From assembly GCF_000281045.1 (NCBI RefSeq), contig NW_008246193.1, forward strand, positions 7,280-27,679: 20,400 nucleotides of DNA, written 5' to 3'. Below the pieces are notes generated by a model. The model made no database searches. It was not told where the DNA came from and saw only the letters and a program-made list of their open reading frames with translations. This DNA comes from Saprolegnia diclina VS20 (taxonomy: Eukaryota > Oomycota > Saprolegniomycetes > Saprolegniales > Saprolegniaceae). Below, one piece after another: positions 18,701 to 20,400 of the stretch (positions are counted from its first letter, which is position 1; each line of letters starts with the position of its first letter). The translations under genes and the position numbers were made by a program.

Positions 18701-18947
18701 TGTTGTGCTCGAGCCACGTGAGCGTGCCGCAGATCAAACTCAGCGACTTGCCCTACATTGCCGTTGCAGAAAGTGCAATGTCAGAAAGGCGTACCGTGCC
18801 AGTGGGCGACTCGAAGATGCCAATCTTGCGCTCGTCAATGGCCTCGTAGAGCTCCTTCATGAGACTCTCTTGGATCGAGTACGGCGGAAACGGAAAGCCA
18901 AACGGATGCGCGTCCTCCTCGACCTTCTGCCGCTTCGGCGCGCTCAT
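15704..18947 (-). CDS. DDX11/CHL1-type iron-sulfur DNA helicase, 18 exons
   Basis: Exons (minus): 18947-18795, 18752-18318, 18269-18166, 18117-17955, 17903-17808, 17763-17611, 17561-17521, 17471-17324, 17278-17210, 17163-16996, 16950-16825, 16771-16672, 16628-16561, 16518-16398, 16349-16242, 16193-16124, 16079-15950, 15901-15704. They join without phase error into 816 residues; human DDX11 has about 970, yeast Chl1 861. Helicase marks: Walker A ESPTGTGKS (about 46-54), YCSRTHSQL, four iron-sulfur cysteines (235, 253, 269, 304), DEAH (347-350), [13 protein letters not shown] and QSIGRSIRH. An acidic insert (about 155-195) precedes motif Ia. CHL1/DDX11 helicases act in sister-chromatid cohesion and replication-fork repair. 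DDX11 fits better than XPD, FANCJ or RTEL1 because of the [10 protein letters not shown] and [11 protein letters not shown] blocks. It is an intact gene. Confidence 0.93.
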
Positions 18948-19808
18948 GCCTGACCTCGCTGGGATTGCAGATATGGAGTTATAGAGGTCTCTTGAAGTTT
19001 TATGCCATCCGGTTGCCGCTACAGTGTATGCGGAGGGGACAACCTTTCTCCTTCCCATGCAACGTCAAGCTTCATGGAAGGAGCTATGGTATAGCTCAAG
19101 GGCGGCGCCTGCCTCTACATACCTCTGCTCTTCAAAATGGGTCCTCTGGTTTCGTTTGATGAAGGTCGTTTACTGGGGTGCCGGCTTGAGCGAGACGAGT
19201 TGAGTCGAGACTTGATGCACAAGATCACCTAAAGTCGCTAGGCGCAGAAGGGCACAGTAGCCACAACTTCACAGTGTACTACTTTGCATAACCCAGAGTC
19301 CCAAGCGTGTGACACAGCTGGTGGGGCCGTGGTCGTCTCCGCCATGAGCGGTCTACAGCCTATGGCGCTGGACACGCCGTGTGACTCGAATTGTTTTCAT
19401 CTGAGTCGACAAGCGTTGAATTGACACCACACGTGGCAGATGGTCTCAGCACGTCCACACCATGCACAGAGCTCGTTATCGAAACGAAAGCATCGGCTCG
19501 TTCAACGACAGGATGAACTCTGGGCTCCACTCCAAGTGTCGATGTACTAAGGAGGACGCTACTACATGTATCCAGGAAGTACTTGCGCACCTGCTCCAGA
19601 ACGTCCATTTCGACGCCACATGCGCTTCGGTCCTCACGCTGACCTGATCACGCGGCAGCTTTGACCATGCGGTGTCGATACATCTGGGTGCAATTCTGCA
19701 CAAAAGTTTTTCTTCAATGTATCAAAGAAAATACGTGGCGTCGACTCTGCTGGCGCCAACTCTAGCAAGTGCACAGCAAAACAGTGTGTTTGCCATCGCA
19801 CGACAGCA
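18948..19808. other. intergenic upstream of the helicase and the last gene
   Basis: The two flanking genes diverge from here. No exact initiator was found ahead of the helicase ATG. A minus frame at 19634-19855 is protein-like (HCFAVHLLELAPAESTPRIF) but overlaps the next gene's promoter and matches nothing I know. Confidence 0.45.
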
Positions 19809-19815
19809 CCATTCT
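19809..19815 (+). promoter_or_regulatory. initiator of the last gene
   Basis: CCATTCT fits YCAYTYY and is followed by TCGATTTG. The ATG at 19861 is about 50 nt from the predicted start of transcription. Confidence 0.5.
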
Positions 19816-19860
19816 TCGATTTGACGAGTTCCCAAACCATCCAACCCACCACCAAGTAGC

Positions 19861-20400
19861 ATGTCCTACGTCCTCGACATCCTCTCGCCGCGCGGCCTTC
19901 TCAAGCAGTGGCAGCCTGCCGTGCTCACGCTACACGAGCAAACGCTCACGCTCACCGACAAGGGCAAAGTCGTCACCACGCTGCGCGTCGCTGCTGCCCG
20001 CCCGCTCCCCGCGACGCCCAAACAAACGTACCTTGTCGAGATTTCGCCAGCTTCAGGCGGCAAGATCTTGACACTGGCAGTCACCACAGCCTTCTTGCAG
20101 TCGCAGCTCATCGCCGTCGTCAGTGCGGCTGCTGCCTCGCCGTCGTGGACGCTGCCGTCCGTGTCTCGACTCGACATGCAACTGGCTGTCGCCGACGCCG
20201 TTCTCGCTTCATCATCGTCGTCGTGTGAGCCGTGCGGTGTGACAGTCGACGACATCCAAGATCACTTGCGCGGCATGAAGACGATCTATGACGCCATTGG
20301 CAACCTTGATTCGCCAGAAGCGCTCTACGAGTACCTCTTGGAACTCGAAGCGGCGTACGTGGGCGAGCACCGGCAGTTGCATGCGGCGGGCGGACCGCGC
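19861..20400 (+). CDS. unidentified protein, possible N-terminal PH-like domain (partial)
   Basis: The ATG at 19861 opens a frame that runs without a stop or intron to the window end (180 codons, incomplete). It starts MSYVLDILSPRGLLKQWQPA. The first 95 residues alternate short strands (AVLTLHEQTLTLTD, YLVEISPASGGKILTLAV) and end in a helix (FLQSQLIAVVSAAA), the outline of a PH-like fold. This is inference from pattern only. After a Ser-rich stretch comes an acidic helical segment (TVDDIQDHLRGMKTIYDAIG, then EALYEYLLELEAAYVGEH). High GC at third positions and the upstream initiator support a real gene. The remainder lies outside the window, so the full domain set is unknown. Confidence 0.75.
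   Translation, partial: MSYVLDILSPRGLLKQWQPAVLTLHEQTLTLTDKGKVVTTLRVAAARPLPATPKQTYLVEISPASGGKILTLAVTTAFLQSQLIAVVSAAAASPSWTLPSVSRLDMQLAVADAVLASSSSSCEPCGVTVDDIQDHLRGMKTIYDAIGNLDSPEALYEYLLELEAAYVGEHRQLHAAGGPR

Noticed and set aside
19634-19855. 73-codon minus-strand frame
   Set aside because: Protein-like in places but overlaps the promoter of the gene at 19861 and has no recognisable family or initiator; possibly an old repeat fragment.

Overview
The window looks like nuclear DNA from an oomycete, most likely a Saprolegniales water mould (Aphanomyces/Saprolegnia/Achlya type). Three things suggest this. Most genes start just behind an oomycete-style initiator (YCAYTYY, usually followed by a T-rich flank). 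The 23 introns I can place are only 40-53 nt and nearly all end in TAG. The ankyrin repeats are of the HxxRTEGCTxxAMDxAAxxGHL type common in that group. Placement is from memory of family features, not from a search.

Layout. 1-1936 is gene-poor and AT-rich, with short repeats and TCTACC palindromes. 1700-2900 holds a CCAAT-rich promoter, a clean initiator and an ATG at 1967, followed by a 25-bp minisatellite; this is a possible gene or gene relic whose structure I could not solve. 2900-3860 is gene-poor. 4127-5066 (+) is a two-exon GNAT acetyltransferase, converging on an intronless ankyrin-repeat gene (5148-7175, -). A 993-bp hAT transposon derivative with an 8-bp target duplication (7196-8204) sits directly against the ankyrin initiator. 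Next come three tandem RarD/EamA-type permease genes, all on the minus strand (8507-9454, 9886-10824, 11392-12315). Beyond them lie a foldback/tandem repeat block (12814-13290) and a short relic of a fourth permease (13291-13400).

13931-15618 (+) is a six-exon coiled-coil gene converging on an 18-exon DDX11/CHL1-type iron-sulfur DNA helicase (15704-18947, -). The window ends inside a new plus-strand gene starting at 19861.

The genes do not form an obvious pathway. The strongest observations are the tandem RarD family with its relic in a eukaryote, the well-delimited hAT insertion at the ankyrin core promoter, the repeated initiator-to-ATG layout and the micro-intron structure of the helicase. 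I found no convincing new defence or mobile system beyond these.
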